Below are positions 6,296 through 11,587 of a stretch of DNA of 11,587 bases, one piece after another (the first letter of the stretch is position 1; each line of letters starts with the position of its first letter). Where the stretch lies: NCBI GenBank assembly GCA_017860725.1, contig JAGDMX010000044.1:1-11587 (forward strand). Reading direction: 5' to 3'. A program made the position numbers and the translations under genes. The notes below the pieces were generated by a model. It did not search any database, was not told the DNA's origin, and saw only the letters and a program-made list of their open reading frames with translations. This DNA is from Chloroflexota bacterium. Lineage in GTDB: Bacteria; Chloroflexota; Anaerolineae; Anaerolineales; UBA4823.

Positions 6296-6312
6296 ATCCA
6301 ACGGAGTCATTT

Positions 6313-7398
6313 ATGAAAATCGATTTTATTTTCCGGATAATCGGCCTGATCACCCTAGCCATTGTGGGTGTTTATTATGGTATACAACTGGCGGAGTTAC
6401 TTAGCTATAATATTATCCTGGTAGCCGTAGGCCTGGGTTTGGTTGGGGCGCTGATTGGTTATGTGATCGCGCCGTATGTAACCACCCGTCCGGCACACGC
6501 CCTGCGCATCTCGCTCTCAAAAATATCCATCCCCACCCTGGTGGTGAGCTTGATCGGGCTGATCGTCGGGTTGATCGTGGCGGCACTGGCGGCTTTTCCT
6601 CTCTCGCTGCTGCCGTCCCCCTTTGGCGACCTGTTGCCTTTCCTGAGTGTACTTGTTTTTGGCTATTTTGGTATCGTGATTTTTTTGGTACGCCAGAACG
6701 ATATCTTAACCGGGCTGCGCTCGGTATTTCCAGGCCGCAGCGCCGAAAACAAGGAGGAACCAGATGCAGCCTCTGCCAGTGACGAAGCCGAGGCGGGGAC
6801 GCGAACGATCCTGCTGGATACAAGCGTGATCATCGACGGGCGGATTGCGGATATTGTTCAAACAGGTTTCCTGACTGGCAGCCTGCTCATCCCACGCTTT
6901 GTACTCAATGAGTTGCAGTACATTGCCGACTCTGCCGACAGCCTGAGGCGCCAACGCGGCCGGCGCGGCATGGAAGTGCTCTCGCAGTTGCAGAAAGATC
7001 CGCATATCTCGGTGAAGATCAGCGATATCGATGTCGAGGGTGTGCGCGAGGTGGACGACAAGCTGGTTGTCCTTGCCCGCCAGCTGCGCTGTCCCATCCT
7101 GACCAATGATTACAATCTCAACCGGGTGGCGGAGCTGCAAGGGGTCAGTGTGCTAAATGTTAACGAACTGGCCAATGCAGTAAAATCCGTGCTGTTACCA
7201 GGTGAGCTGTTCACGGTAAATGTCATTCAGGAAGGCCGCGAGGCCGGGCAAGGTGTGGCGTACCTGGACGATGGCACTATGGTAGTTGTCGAGGATGGGC
7301 GCGACCAGATCGGCAAGCAGGTTGAGGTGGTTGTGACCAAAGTACTGCAAACTGCAGCGGGGCGGATGATCTTCGCCCGACTTGGTAATCACTATTAA
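6313..7398 (+). CDS. yacL: PIN-TRAM domain membrane protein, YacL family
   Basis: The protein has 361 residues from ATG 6313, which has GGAG six nt upstream; Bacillus YacL is of similar length. Four hydrophobic segments (about 7-27, 33-55, 74-98 and 108-126) form the membrane part. An acidic linker (about 142-163) leads to a cytoplasmic PIN nuclease-like domain (165-290). Its likely metal-binding acids are D169 in LLDTSVIIDGRI, E200 in VLNELQ, D248/D249 in REVDDK and D266 in LTNDYN. A C-terminal TRAM RNA-binding domain follows (about 293-361, PGELFTVNVIQEG...ARLG). The cellular role of YacL is poorly defined, but the domains suggest RNA binding or cleavage at the membrane. An in-frame TTG at 6289 lies inside the terminator and is rejected as start. 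cysS begins 17 nt downstream. Confidence 0.92.
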   Translation: MKIDFIFRIIGLITLAIVGVYYGIQLAELLSYNIILVAVGLGLVGALIGYVIAPYVTTRPAHALRISLSKISIPTLVVSLIGLIVGLIVAALAAFPLSLLPSPFGDLLPFLSVLVFGYFGIVIFLVRQNDILTGLRSVFPGRSAENKEEPDAASASDEAEAGTRTILLDTSVIIDGRIADIVQTGFLTGSLLIPRFVLNELQYIADSADSLRRQRGRRGMEVLSQLQKDPHISVKISDIDVEGVREVDDKLVVLARQLRCPILTNDYNLNRVAELQGVSVLNVNELANAVKSVLLPGELFTVNVIQEGREAGQGVAYLDDGTMVVVEDGRDQIGKQVEVVVTKVLQTAAGRMIFARLGNHY

Positions 7399-7415
7399 AC
7401 ACTACGGATAGACTT

Positions 7416-8816
7416 ATGACCCTGAAAATATATAACACACTGACACGCCAGAAAGAGACTTTCCAAACGATAGAGCCTGGTAAGGTGCGCCTGTACGTGT
7501 GCGGTCCGACCGTGTATGCCTCGGCGCATGTCGGGCATGCAATGTCCTCTCTGGTATTCGATATCATCCGCCGCTACCTGGAACACTCCGGTTACCAGGT
7601 ACGGCACGTGATGAACTACACCGATGTGGACGACAAGATCATTCAAAGTGCGGCCAGGCTGGGAATGAATCCGGACGATCTGGCCGAGCAGCACATTCAG
7701 CAGTATCGCCAGCACCTGGACGAGCTGAATGTTCTGCAAGCAACAGTCAACCCGCGCGCCACGCAGGATATGGAACAGATCATACAGATGATCACCGACC
7801 TGATCGAGAAAGGCTATGCCTACCCGGCGGAGGGCGATGTGTACTTCCGGGTCACGCGTGATGCGGATTACGGGCGGCTTTCCGGCCGCCGGCTGGAAGA
7901 GATGCAAGCCGGAGCGCGCATCGAGGTCGACCAGCGCAAAGAGCACCCGATGGACTTTACCTTGTGGAAAGCGGCCAAACCCGGCGAACCGGCCTGGGAT
8001 AGCCCCTGGGGTGCGGGTCGACCCGGCTGGCATATCGAGTGCTCTGCCATGAATCTGAAACACCTGGGTGAGCAGATCGATATTCACGGCGGCGGCAATG
8101 ATCTGGTCTTTCCCCACCACGAGAACGAGATCGCCCAGACCGAAAGCCTGACAGAAAAGCCTTTCTCGCGCTACTGGGTGCACAACGGTATGCTGCAGCT
8201 CTCTGGTGAAAAGATGTCCAAATCGCTGGGCAACCTGGTGACTATCCGGGATTTCCTGGCCGAGCACCAGGCGGACGTTTTGCGCTTGATGATCCTCAAC
8301 TCCAGCTACCGCAGCCCGCTTACTTTTAACGACGAAGTGATCGCCCAGACGGAACGTGCTCTGGAGCGCCTGCGCTCTGCGTTACGCCCGGCGTTCTCTC
8401 AAGACGGTGCATCACCGGCGGAAACTTTACAGACCCTACACAGCCAAATCCAGGCTACACGCCAGGGTTTTCAGGAAAGCATGGACGATGACTTTAACAC
8501 AGCCGGGGCGATGGGTTGCATTTTTGATCTGGTGCGCGCTATCAACCAGGCGCGCGATGGTGGAGCAACCCAGGATGACCTGCAGCCGGCGCAGCTAGAG
8601 CTGCTCGAGCTAACCGGCGTGTTGGGCCTGCGACTGGCCGAGCCAGAGCAAAAAGGCAGCCAAGCCGGCCCCCTGGTAGATCTGCTGGTAGAGGTGCGTA
8701 CGGAGCTGCGCCGCCAGAAGCTGTGGGCGCTCTCCGATCGGGTACGCGACCGTCTGGCAGAGCTTGGGGTGATATTGGAGGACAGCAAAGACGGTTCCAC
8801 CTGGCGTTGGAAATGA
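7416..8816 (+). CDS. cysS: Cysteinyl-tRNA synthetase
   Basis: The protein has 466 residues, normal for the family. It charges tRNA-Cys with cysteine in the cytoplasm. The Rossmann active site has YVCGPTVYASAHVGHA (27-42), where HVGH stands for the HIGH signature, and KMSKS at 266-270. The zinc ligands of the bacterial enzyme can be placed as C29, C209 (WHIECSAMN), H234 and E238 (FPHHENEIA). MNYTDVDDKII (66-76) and IDIHGGGNDL (221-230) are further conserved blocks. The C-terminal helical anticodon region is complete, ending at TGA 8814-8816. ATG 7416 follows yacL after 17 nt with only a weak GGA as ribosome site, consistent with read-through from yacL. It shares a likely operon with yacL and rlmB. 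Confidence 0.98.
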   Translation: MTLKIYNTLTRQKETFQTIEPGKVRLYVCGPTVYASAHVGHAMSSLVFDIIRRYLEHSGYQVRHVMNYTDVDDKIIQSAARLGMNPDDLAEQHIQQYRQHLDELNVLQATVNPRATQDMEQIIQMITDLIEKGYAYPAEGDVYFRVTRDADYGRLSGRRLEEMQAGARIEVDQRKEHPMDFTLWKAAKPGEPAWDSPWGAGRPGWHIECSAMNLKHLGEQIDIHGGGNDLVFPHHENEIAQTESLTEKPFSRYWVHNGMLQLSGEKMSKSLGNLVTIRDFLAEHQADVLRLMILNSSYRSPLTFNDEVIAQTERALERLRSALRPAFSQDGASPAETLQTLHSQIQATRQGFQESMDDDFNTAGAMGCIFDLVRAINQARDGGATQDDLQPAQLELLELTGVLGLRLAEPEQKGSQAGPLVDLLVEVRTELRRQKLWALSDRVRDRLAELGVILEDSKDGSTWRWK

Positions 8817-8826
8817 TCAATGACAA

Positions 8827-8855
8827 CCGGTCTCCGGGACTATCCTGGGGGCCGG
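8827..8855 (+). other. GC-rich hairpin between cysS and rlmB
   Basis: CCGGTCTCC (8827-8835) can pair with GGGGGCCGG (8847-8855), with two G-U pairs and an 11-nt loop. No T-tract follows, so it is not a classical terminator. It could stabilise or process the mRNA between the two genes. Confidence 0.3.
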
Positions 8856-8877
8856 ATTACCTTGATACACCTGCTTT

Positions 8878-9624
8878 ATGAAGGAATGGATCGTTGGCCG
8901 CAACCCGGTTTATGAAGTCCTGCGTGCCAGGCGCAGGCATGGTTTTCGGATACTGCTGTCCGAGGGGATCCAGGAAAAAGGACGAATTCCGGAGATCATC
9001 CAACTCAGTGCTTCTAGAAAAATTCCCCTGGAACGTGCCTCCCGCCAGCGGCTGGACGCTATTGGCAATAACCACCAGGGTGTTGCCCTGGAATGCAGCG
9101 CTTACCCCTACTGCGCTGTTCCCGATATCCTGGAGCAACCCGGTCACAAAGGGGAGCCGCCATTCATCCTGATCCTTGATGCTCTGCAGGACCCGCAAAA
9201 CCTGGGCACCTTACTGCGCAGCGCGGAGGCAACCGGCATCCACGGGATACTGCTGCCGCTGCGGCACACGGTTACAGTCACGCCCGCGGTTGTCAGTGCC
9301 TCCTCCGGTGCGAGCGAGCACCTGCTGATTGCACAGGCCAACCTGGCACAGACTATTGCCAGCCTTAAAGAAGCTGGTTTGTGGGTCATCGGCTTAGATG
9401 CCGGCCCGCAGGCTCTACCACCTGGACAGGTACGACTGGATGGCCCACTGGCGCTGGTGGTTGGCAGTGAAGGGCAGGGAATGCGCTCTCTGGTGCGCAC
9501 TTCCTGTGATGTGCTGCTACGGCTGCCGATGCGCGGGCAGATCGAATCGCTTAATGCCGCGGTAGCCGGCTCGATTGCTCTGTACCTGGCCTGGCAGGCG
9601 CGTGATTATTCAAAAGCACCATAA
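8878..9624 (+). CDS. rlmB: TrmH/SpoU-family 23S rRNA 2'-O-methyltransferase (RlmB-like)
   Basis: The protein has 248 residues, the usual length for RlmB. The N-terminal substrate-binding domain starts WIVGRNPVYEVLRA (4-17) and ends near NHQGVALE (65-72). The SPOUT (trefoil-knot) catalytic domain shows motif 1 LDALQDPQNLGTLLRSAEA (100-118, with N108 and R114), motif 2 ALVVGSEGQGM (192-202) and motif 3 ESLNAAVAGSIALY (223-236). RlmB methylates the ribose of G2251 of 23S rRNA in E. coli; a relative acting on another rRNA or tRNA position is possible. The start is fixed by an in-frame TGA five codons upstream, although no clear Shine-Dalgarno precedes ATG 8878. The 61-nt gap from cysS carries a hairpin. 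The cysS-rlmB order is known from Firmicutes. Confidence 0.93.
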   Translation: MKEWIVGRNPVYEVLRARRRHGFRILLSEGIQEKGRIPEIIQLSASRKIPLERASRQRLDAIGNNHQGVALECSAYPYCAVPDILEQPGHKGEPPFILILDALQDPQNLGTLLRSAEATGIHGILLPLRHTVTVTPAVVSASSGASEHLLIAQANLAQTIASLKEAGLWVIGLDAGPQALPPGQVRLDGPLALVVGSEGQGMRSLVRTSCDVLLRLPMRGQIESLNAAVAGSIALYLAWQARDYSKAP

Positions 9625-9641
9625 ATTGATCACTGCTTCCA

Positions 9642-9670
9642 TTGATTCTTAACCAGCCTTAACGTATAAT
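9642..9670 (+). promoter_or_regulatory. Sigma70-type promoter of the LysM protein gene
   Basis: TTGATT (9642-9647) and a perfect TATAAT (9665-9670) are separated by 17 bp. The predicted start near 9677 gives a leader of about 50 nt before ATG 9728. It shows the LysM gene is its own transcription unit after rlmB. Confidence 0.75.
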
Positions 9671-9727
9671 TTACTCAGATTTGCAAAATCCATTCACCAT
9701 CCAAGCACAACCAGATTGCAATAAAAG

Positions 9728-10966
9728 ATGGCATCCAATAAAAAAACAGGTTGGGTCTTCCGGAATACTCTGCTGGCATCTCTAGCGTTAGTGCTGGTCC
9801 TTATCGGGGCAGCCACACCCGCCGGGGTGATCCTCTCGACGGCGCGATACACACAGGATTCTGTCGCTCTACTCCAGCCCCCACCTCCAGAACAGGGAGG
9901 CACTTGCATCTCCGGTTTTATCATCGACCGCGATGGCCAGCCCACCGGCACCGGGTGGATTGTAAAGATTACTTCACCGGATGGCAAAACTACCTCGGGT
10001 CAAGCTGGCACGGATGGTCGTTTTCTATTTGAGCAATTGGCGGGCGGTGTCTGGCAGATAGCACTCGAAATCCCGGAAGGCTGGCAGCCCTTCACACCAG
10101 CATTGTTTCCCGTCACTCTGGGCGGCACAGGCAATGTCTGCGCAAATGTACGATTTCAGGTAGAAGCCCAACCAGCGGCAGGAATTGGGTGCATCGATGG
10201 CTATCAAACCAACCAGCTAGGCCAGGGATTGAGCGCGTGGACGATCACAGCAGCCAGCCTGGATTCAAGCGAGGTTTTCACAACGACTACCGATCTACAG
10301 GGCTACTTTAAATTCCCCGGACTGGTCTCTGGCAAATGGACCGTAAAGCAAGCACAACAGGCTGGCTGGTTGGCGGTTTCGCCGGCTGAGGTGGAGGTAT
10401 TGGTCGAAGGGTCTGCAAGCTGCCAGCAAGTGGGATTCAGCAGCCAGGCACAGTTTGCCTGCGTGGATGTTTATAAGAAAGACAGCAGCGATGGTTCGGG
10501 TCTGGCAGGCTGGGAGATTTCCATAAAACCGGCAGACAACGGTCTGACGATCGCCGATATTACCGACGGCACCGGTTGGGTGCGCTTCAGCGATCTGGCA
10601 CCAGGAGCTTATACGATCACCGAGAGACCACAAGCCGGTTGGCAGGCGACTACTCCGATTACTATGACGGTGCAACTGGCAGCAACAGGCGCCTGTGAAC
10701 TGGTTATATTGCAAAACCAACCGGGAACTGCGGTCACGCAGCCGGAACCAGTAGAAGAGCCGCAAACGCTCCAGGTGGAGCAGCCGAAAACCAGGGAAAA
10801 ACCACCGGCTAAACCCGGCTGCCGGGCAATGTACCGGGTCAAAGCAGGCGATACCCTGTTTAGAATCGCCAAGCGCCACGAGATCAGCATGCACCGCTTG
10901 CTGAGATATAATCCAATTCCAAACCCGAATCTAATATACCCAAGGCAGCTAATCTGCATCCCATAA
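9728..10966 (+). CDS. Secreted or membrane-anchored protein with three SpaA/Cna-B-like modules and a C-terminal LysM domain
   Basis: The protein has 412 residues. A basic N-terminus (NKKTGWVFRN) and a hydrophobic segment (about 14-36) form an uncleaved anchor or signal peptide. A Pro-rich linker leads to three tandem beta-sandwich modules (about 58-144, 153-238 and 243-329). Their shared landmarks are T/QD..G.F.F..L..G.W.....PEGW/AGW, as in collagen-binding-B/SpaA and carboxypeptidase-regulatory repeats. Each module has one Cys at its start and one near its end: C60/C138, C155/C232 and C245/C323. After a Pro/Glu linker (about 331-363) comes a LysM domain (365-412), YRVKAGDTLFRIAKRH through NPNLIYPRQLICIP, itself bounded by C365 and C410. 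LysM binds N-acetylglucosamine polymers such as peptidoglycan, so an envelope role is likely. No sortase motif is seen. The ribosome site is weak (AAAAG next to ATG). Confidence 0.85.
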   Translation: MASNKKTGWVFRNTLLASLALVLVLIGAATPAGVILSTARYTQDSVALLQPPPPEQGGTCISGFIIDRDGQPTGTGWIVKITSPDGKTTSGQAGTDGRFLFEQLAGGVWQIALEIPEGWQPFTPALFPVTLGGTGNVCANVRFQVEAQPAAGIGCIDGYQTNQLGQGLSAWTITAASLDSSEVFTTTTDLQGYFKFPGLVSGKWTVKQAQQAGWLAVSPAEVEVLVEGSASCQQVGFSSQAQFACVDVYKKDSSDGSGLAGWEISIKPADNGLTIADITDGTGWVRFSDLAPGAYTITERPQAGWQATTPITMTVQLAATGACELVILQNQPGTAVTQPEPVEEPQTLQVEQPKTREKPPAKPGCRAMYRVKAGDTLFRIAKRHEISMHRLLRYNPIPNPNLIYPRQLICIP

Positions 10967-10972
10967 CGGGCT

Positions 10973-11066
10973 GGTTCATGCGGGGCTTCTCATTGGCATT
11001 AATCGAACAATTAATCTATTGACGAGATACCAGAATCCTGATAGACTCTCGCCCCGCAACTGAATC
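10973..11066. repeat. Inverted repeat bracketing a candidate promoter
   Basis: GGTTCA plus TGCGGGGC (10973-10986) is complementary to GCCCCGCA (11051-11058) plus TGAATC (11061-11066). It has a 2-nt bulge, one G-U pair and a 64-nt loop. The 8-bp core is perfect. The loop contains ATTAAT twice and the upstream promoter candidate. It lies just after the LysM stop codon. It may end that transcript or be a chance pairing. Confidence 0.35.
11019..11047 (+). promoter_or_regulatory. Candidate upstream promoter of the tRNA cluster (P1)
   Basis: TTGACG (11019-11024) is followed after 17 bp by TAGACT (11042-11047). The -35 matches five of six and the -10 four of six consensus bases. A second, better promoter lies about 120 bp downstream, so the cluster may have tandem promoters. 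Confidence 0.45.
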
Positions 11067-11139
11067 AATTTTTCGCTGCCGGTATGGCGGCAATTGAATA
11101 ATCGCATTCACCAGAGGCAAGTTATCCACCAAAATGATC

Positions 11140-11168
11140 TTGTCGCAAAAGGATCCCTCTGGTATAAT
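11140..11168 (+). promoter_or_regulatory. Main promoter of the tRNA cluster (P2)
   Basis: TTGTCG (11140-11145), a 17-bp spacer and a perfect TATAAT (11163-11168) lie 30 bp before the first tRNA gene. The predicted start is near 11175, giving a short 5' leader. The spacing and -10 are ideal for a housekeeping sigma factor. Confidence 0.8.
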
Positions 11169-11198
11169 GCCTTTCGCCTTAAATCAGGGCGATCAAAC

Positions 11199-11271
11199 GC
11201 CGACGTAGCTCAATCGGCAGAGCAACCGCCTTGTAAGTGGTAGGTTACGGGTTCGATTCCCGTCGTCGGCT
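11199..11271 (+). tRNA. tRNA-Thr (anticodon TGT)
   Basis: A complete cloverleaf. The acceptor is GCCGACG/CGTCGGC, the D stem GCTC/GAGC, and the anticodon stem ACCGC/GTGGT with loop CTTGTAA (TGT at 11232-11234). The T arm is ACGGG-TTCGATT-CCCGT and the discriminator is T. It reads ACA and, with wobble, other Thr codons. CCA is not encoded. Confidence 0.97.
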
Positions 11272-11280
11272 TCCGAGTAA

Positions 11281-11371
11281 GTCAATTAGTCTATTAGTCA
11301 GTTAGTCTCGTCGCCGAGGATGCCAGGAAGGGACTAAGCGACCAATCGACTAAGAGACTAACGGATTAACC
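11281..11371. repeat. 8-nt-periodic inverted arms in the tRNA-Thr/tRNA-Tyr spacer
   Basis: The left arm (11281-11312) is four octamers beginning GTC: gtcaatta, gtctatta, gtcagtta, gtctcgtc. The right arm (11332-11371) is five octamers beginning GA: gactaagc, gaccaatc, gactaaga, gactaacg, gattaacc. The left arm reads as NNGACTAA-type units on the other strand, so the arms can pair in several registers with mismatches every eight bases. The 19-nt centre (11313-11331) is not repetitive. Confidence 0.7.
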
Positions 11372-11372
11372 T

Positions 11373-11458
11373 GGGCGGTTACCCAAGTGGCCAACGGGGA
11401 CTGACTGTAAATCAGTTGGCAGAAGCCTTCGGAGGTTCGAATCCTTCACCGCCCACCA
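11373..11458 (+). tRNA. tRNA-Tyr (anticodon GTA), CCA encoded
   Basis: A class II tRNA with a long variable arm. The acceptor is GGGCGGT/ACCGCCC, and the anticodon stem ACTGA/TCAGT has loop CTGTAAA (GTA at 11407-11409). The variable arm has stem GGC-AGAA-GCC, and the T arm is GGAGG-TTCGAAT-CCTTC. The discriminator A (11455) is followed by an encoded CCA (11456-11458), unlike the preceding tRNA-Thr. Confidence 0.97.
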
Positions 11459-11460
11459 AG

Positions 11461-11501
11461 ATTACGCCTGACCGGTGAGGTGATTGCCGTCAGGGCGTAA
11501 T
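11461..11501. other. Long hairpin in the tRNA-Tyr/tRNA-Thr spacer
   Basis: ATTACGCCTGAC (11461-11472) pairs with GTCAGGGCGTAAT (11489-11501) over 12 bp with a single bulged G and a 16-nt loop. It fills most of the 56-nt spacer. There is no T-tract, so it is more likely a processing or structural element of the precursor transcript than a terminator. Confidence 0.55.
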
Positions 11502-11514
11502 TAAGTAACGACAA

Positions 11515-11587
11515 GCCCTCATAGCTCAGTCGGTAGAGCACGTTCTTGGTAAGAACGGGGTCATGGGTTCAAATCCCATTGAGGGCT
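11515..11587 (+). tRNA. tRNA-Thr (anticodon GGT), ending at the window edge
   Basis: The acceptor is GCCCTCA/TGAGGGC and the D stem GCTC/GAGC. The anticodon stem CGTTC/GAACG has loop TTGGTAA (GGT at 11548-11550), and the T arm is ATGGG-TTCAAAT-CCCAT. Discriminator T is the last base of the window. Whether CCA is encoded cannot be seen. It reads ACC and ACU and complements the TGT tRNA at 11199. Confidence 0.97.

Larger units (their letters stand above)
5841..6312. other. Divergent intergenic region, 472 bp, AT-rich and structured
   Basis: No convincing protein gene lies here. From left to right it holds the ribosome site and a candidate promoter of the minus operon (to 5902), an 11-bp palindrome (5903-5913) and an AT-rich stretch. 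It continues with a 72-nt imperfect inverted repeat (5951-6022), GAGCTC with more AT-rich DNA, a TATAAT box (6071-6076), a hairpin with T7 (6160-6197) and a clear intrinsic terminator (6267-6295) shortly before yacL. Base composition is clearly more AT-rich than in the flanking genes. A 102-codon frame from TTG 6096 runs through it and into yacL, but it has no ribosome site and an unconvincing composition. Confidence 0.7.

Noticed and set aside
6289..6312. TTG start at 6289 for yacL
   Set aside because: It lies inside the T-tract of the intrinsic terminator. ATG 6313 has GGAG at the right distance and gives the usual family length.
6096..6404. 102-codon plus-strand frame starting with TTG in the divergent intergenic region
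   Set aside because: It has no ribosome site, spans two hairpin/T-tract elements and overlaps the well-supported yacL start in another frame. Its composition is Phe/Ser/Cys-rich without a recognisable domain.
7395..8267. 290-codon minus-strand frame antisense to cysS
   Set aside because: It lies fully opposite conserved cysS codons, which explains its openness. No family resemblance or ribosome site supports it.
10295..10894. 199-codon minus-strand frame antisense to the LysM gene
   Set aside because: It is a shadow of the plus-strand gene, and its Arg/Leu/Cys-rich product has no domain pattern.
11122..11130. TTATCCACC, one mismatch from a DnaA box
   Set aside because: It is a single site without a cluster, an AT-rich unwinding element, or dnaA/dnaN nearby. 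It lies directly upstream of the tRNA promoter, so an origin is not supported.
11281..11371. CRISPR array
   Set aside because: The units are 8 nt, contiguous and degenerate, with no spacers and no cas genes.

Overview
This window looks like chromosomal DNA of a moderately GC-rich bacterium. The best guess is Chloroflexota (Anaerolineae-like). The reasons are a secreted LysM protein ending in the Cys-bounded form (...NPNLIY...LICIP), Cys-paired SpaA/Cna-B-like modules, the style of the UbiE and UMF1 proteins, and the mixed ATG/TTG starts. This is inference from family resemblance; no marker gene settles it. The DNA is ordinary, dense and chromosomal. I see no transposase, phage gene, CRISPR array or toxin-antitoxin pair.

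Layout. (1) 1-378 is the 3' end of a UDP-glucose 6-dehydrogenase gene, followed by a terminator-like hairpin. (2) 446-1333 is a class I methyltransferase with a C-terminal Cys4 (Trm112-like) zinc ribbon. (3) 1340-5840, minus strand, is a five-gene operon read from right to left: a UMF1-type MFS transporter with an unusual inserted ectodomain, menG/ubiE, ubiX, a YhbP-like flavin split-barrel protein, and a second class I methyltransferase. Two junctions are ATGA stop/start overlaps and the others are 11-19 nt gaps, so the five are almost certainly co-transcribed. (4) 5841-6312 is a long divergent intergenic region with a 72-nt imperfect inverted repeat, a TATAAT box and two hairpin/T-tract structures. 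The second structure is an intrinsic terminator 18 nt before the next start codon. (5) 6313-9624, plus strand, is yacL (PIN-TRAM), cysS and rlmB, an order that recalls the yacL...cysS...rlmB block of Bacillus. (6) 9728-10966 is a secreted or membrane-anchored LysM protein with its own strong promoter. (7) 10967-11587 holds two candidate promoters and a tRNA cluster, Thr(UGU)-Tyr(GUA)-Thr(GGU). The last tRNA gene ends exactly at the window edge.

How the parts fit. MenG and UbiX belong to late quinone biosynthesis: UbiX makes the prenylated-FMN cofactor for a UbiD-type decarboxylase and MenG does the C-methylation. No ubiD, prenyltransferase or mqn gene is in view. The yacL-cysS-rlmB block and the tRNA cluster are translation functions. 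The Thr-Tyr-(Gly)-Thr tRNA order is known upstream of tuf in other bacteria, so tuf or secE/nusG may follow beyond the right edge.

The most unusual items are the [TM - beta-sandwich - TM] cassette inside the UMF1 transporter, the possible attenuator leader ahead of yacL-cysS-rlmB, the 8-nt-periodic inverted arms between the first two tRNA genes, and the LysM protein with one cysteine pair per module. I found no convincing wholly new multi-gene system.
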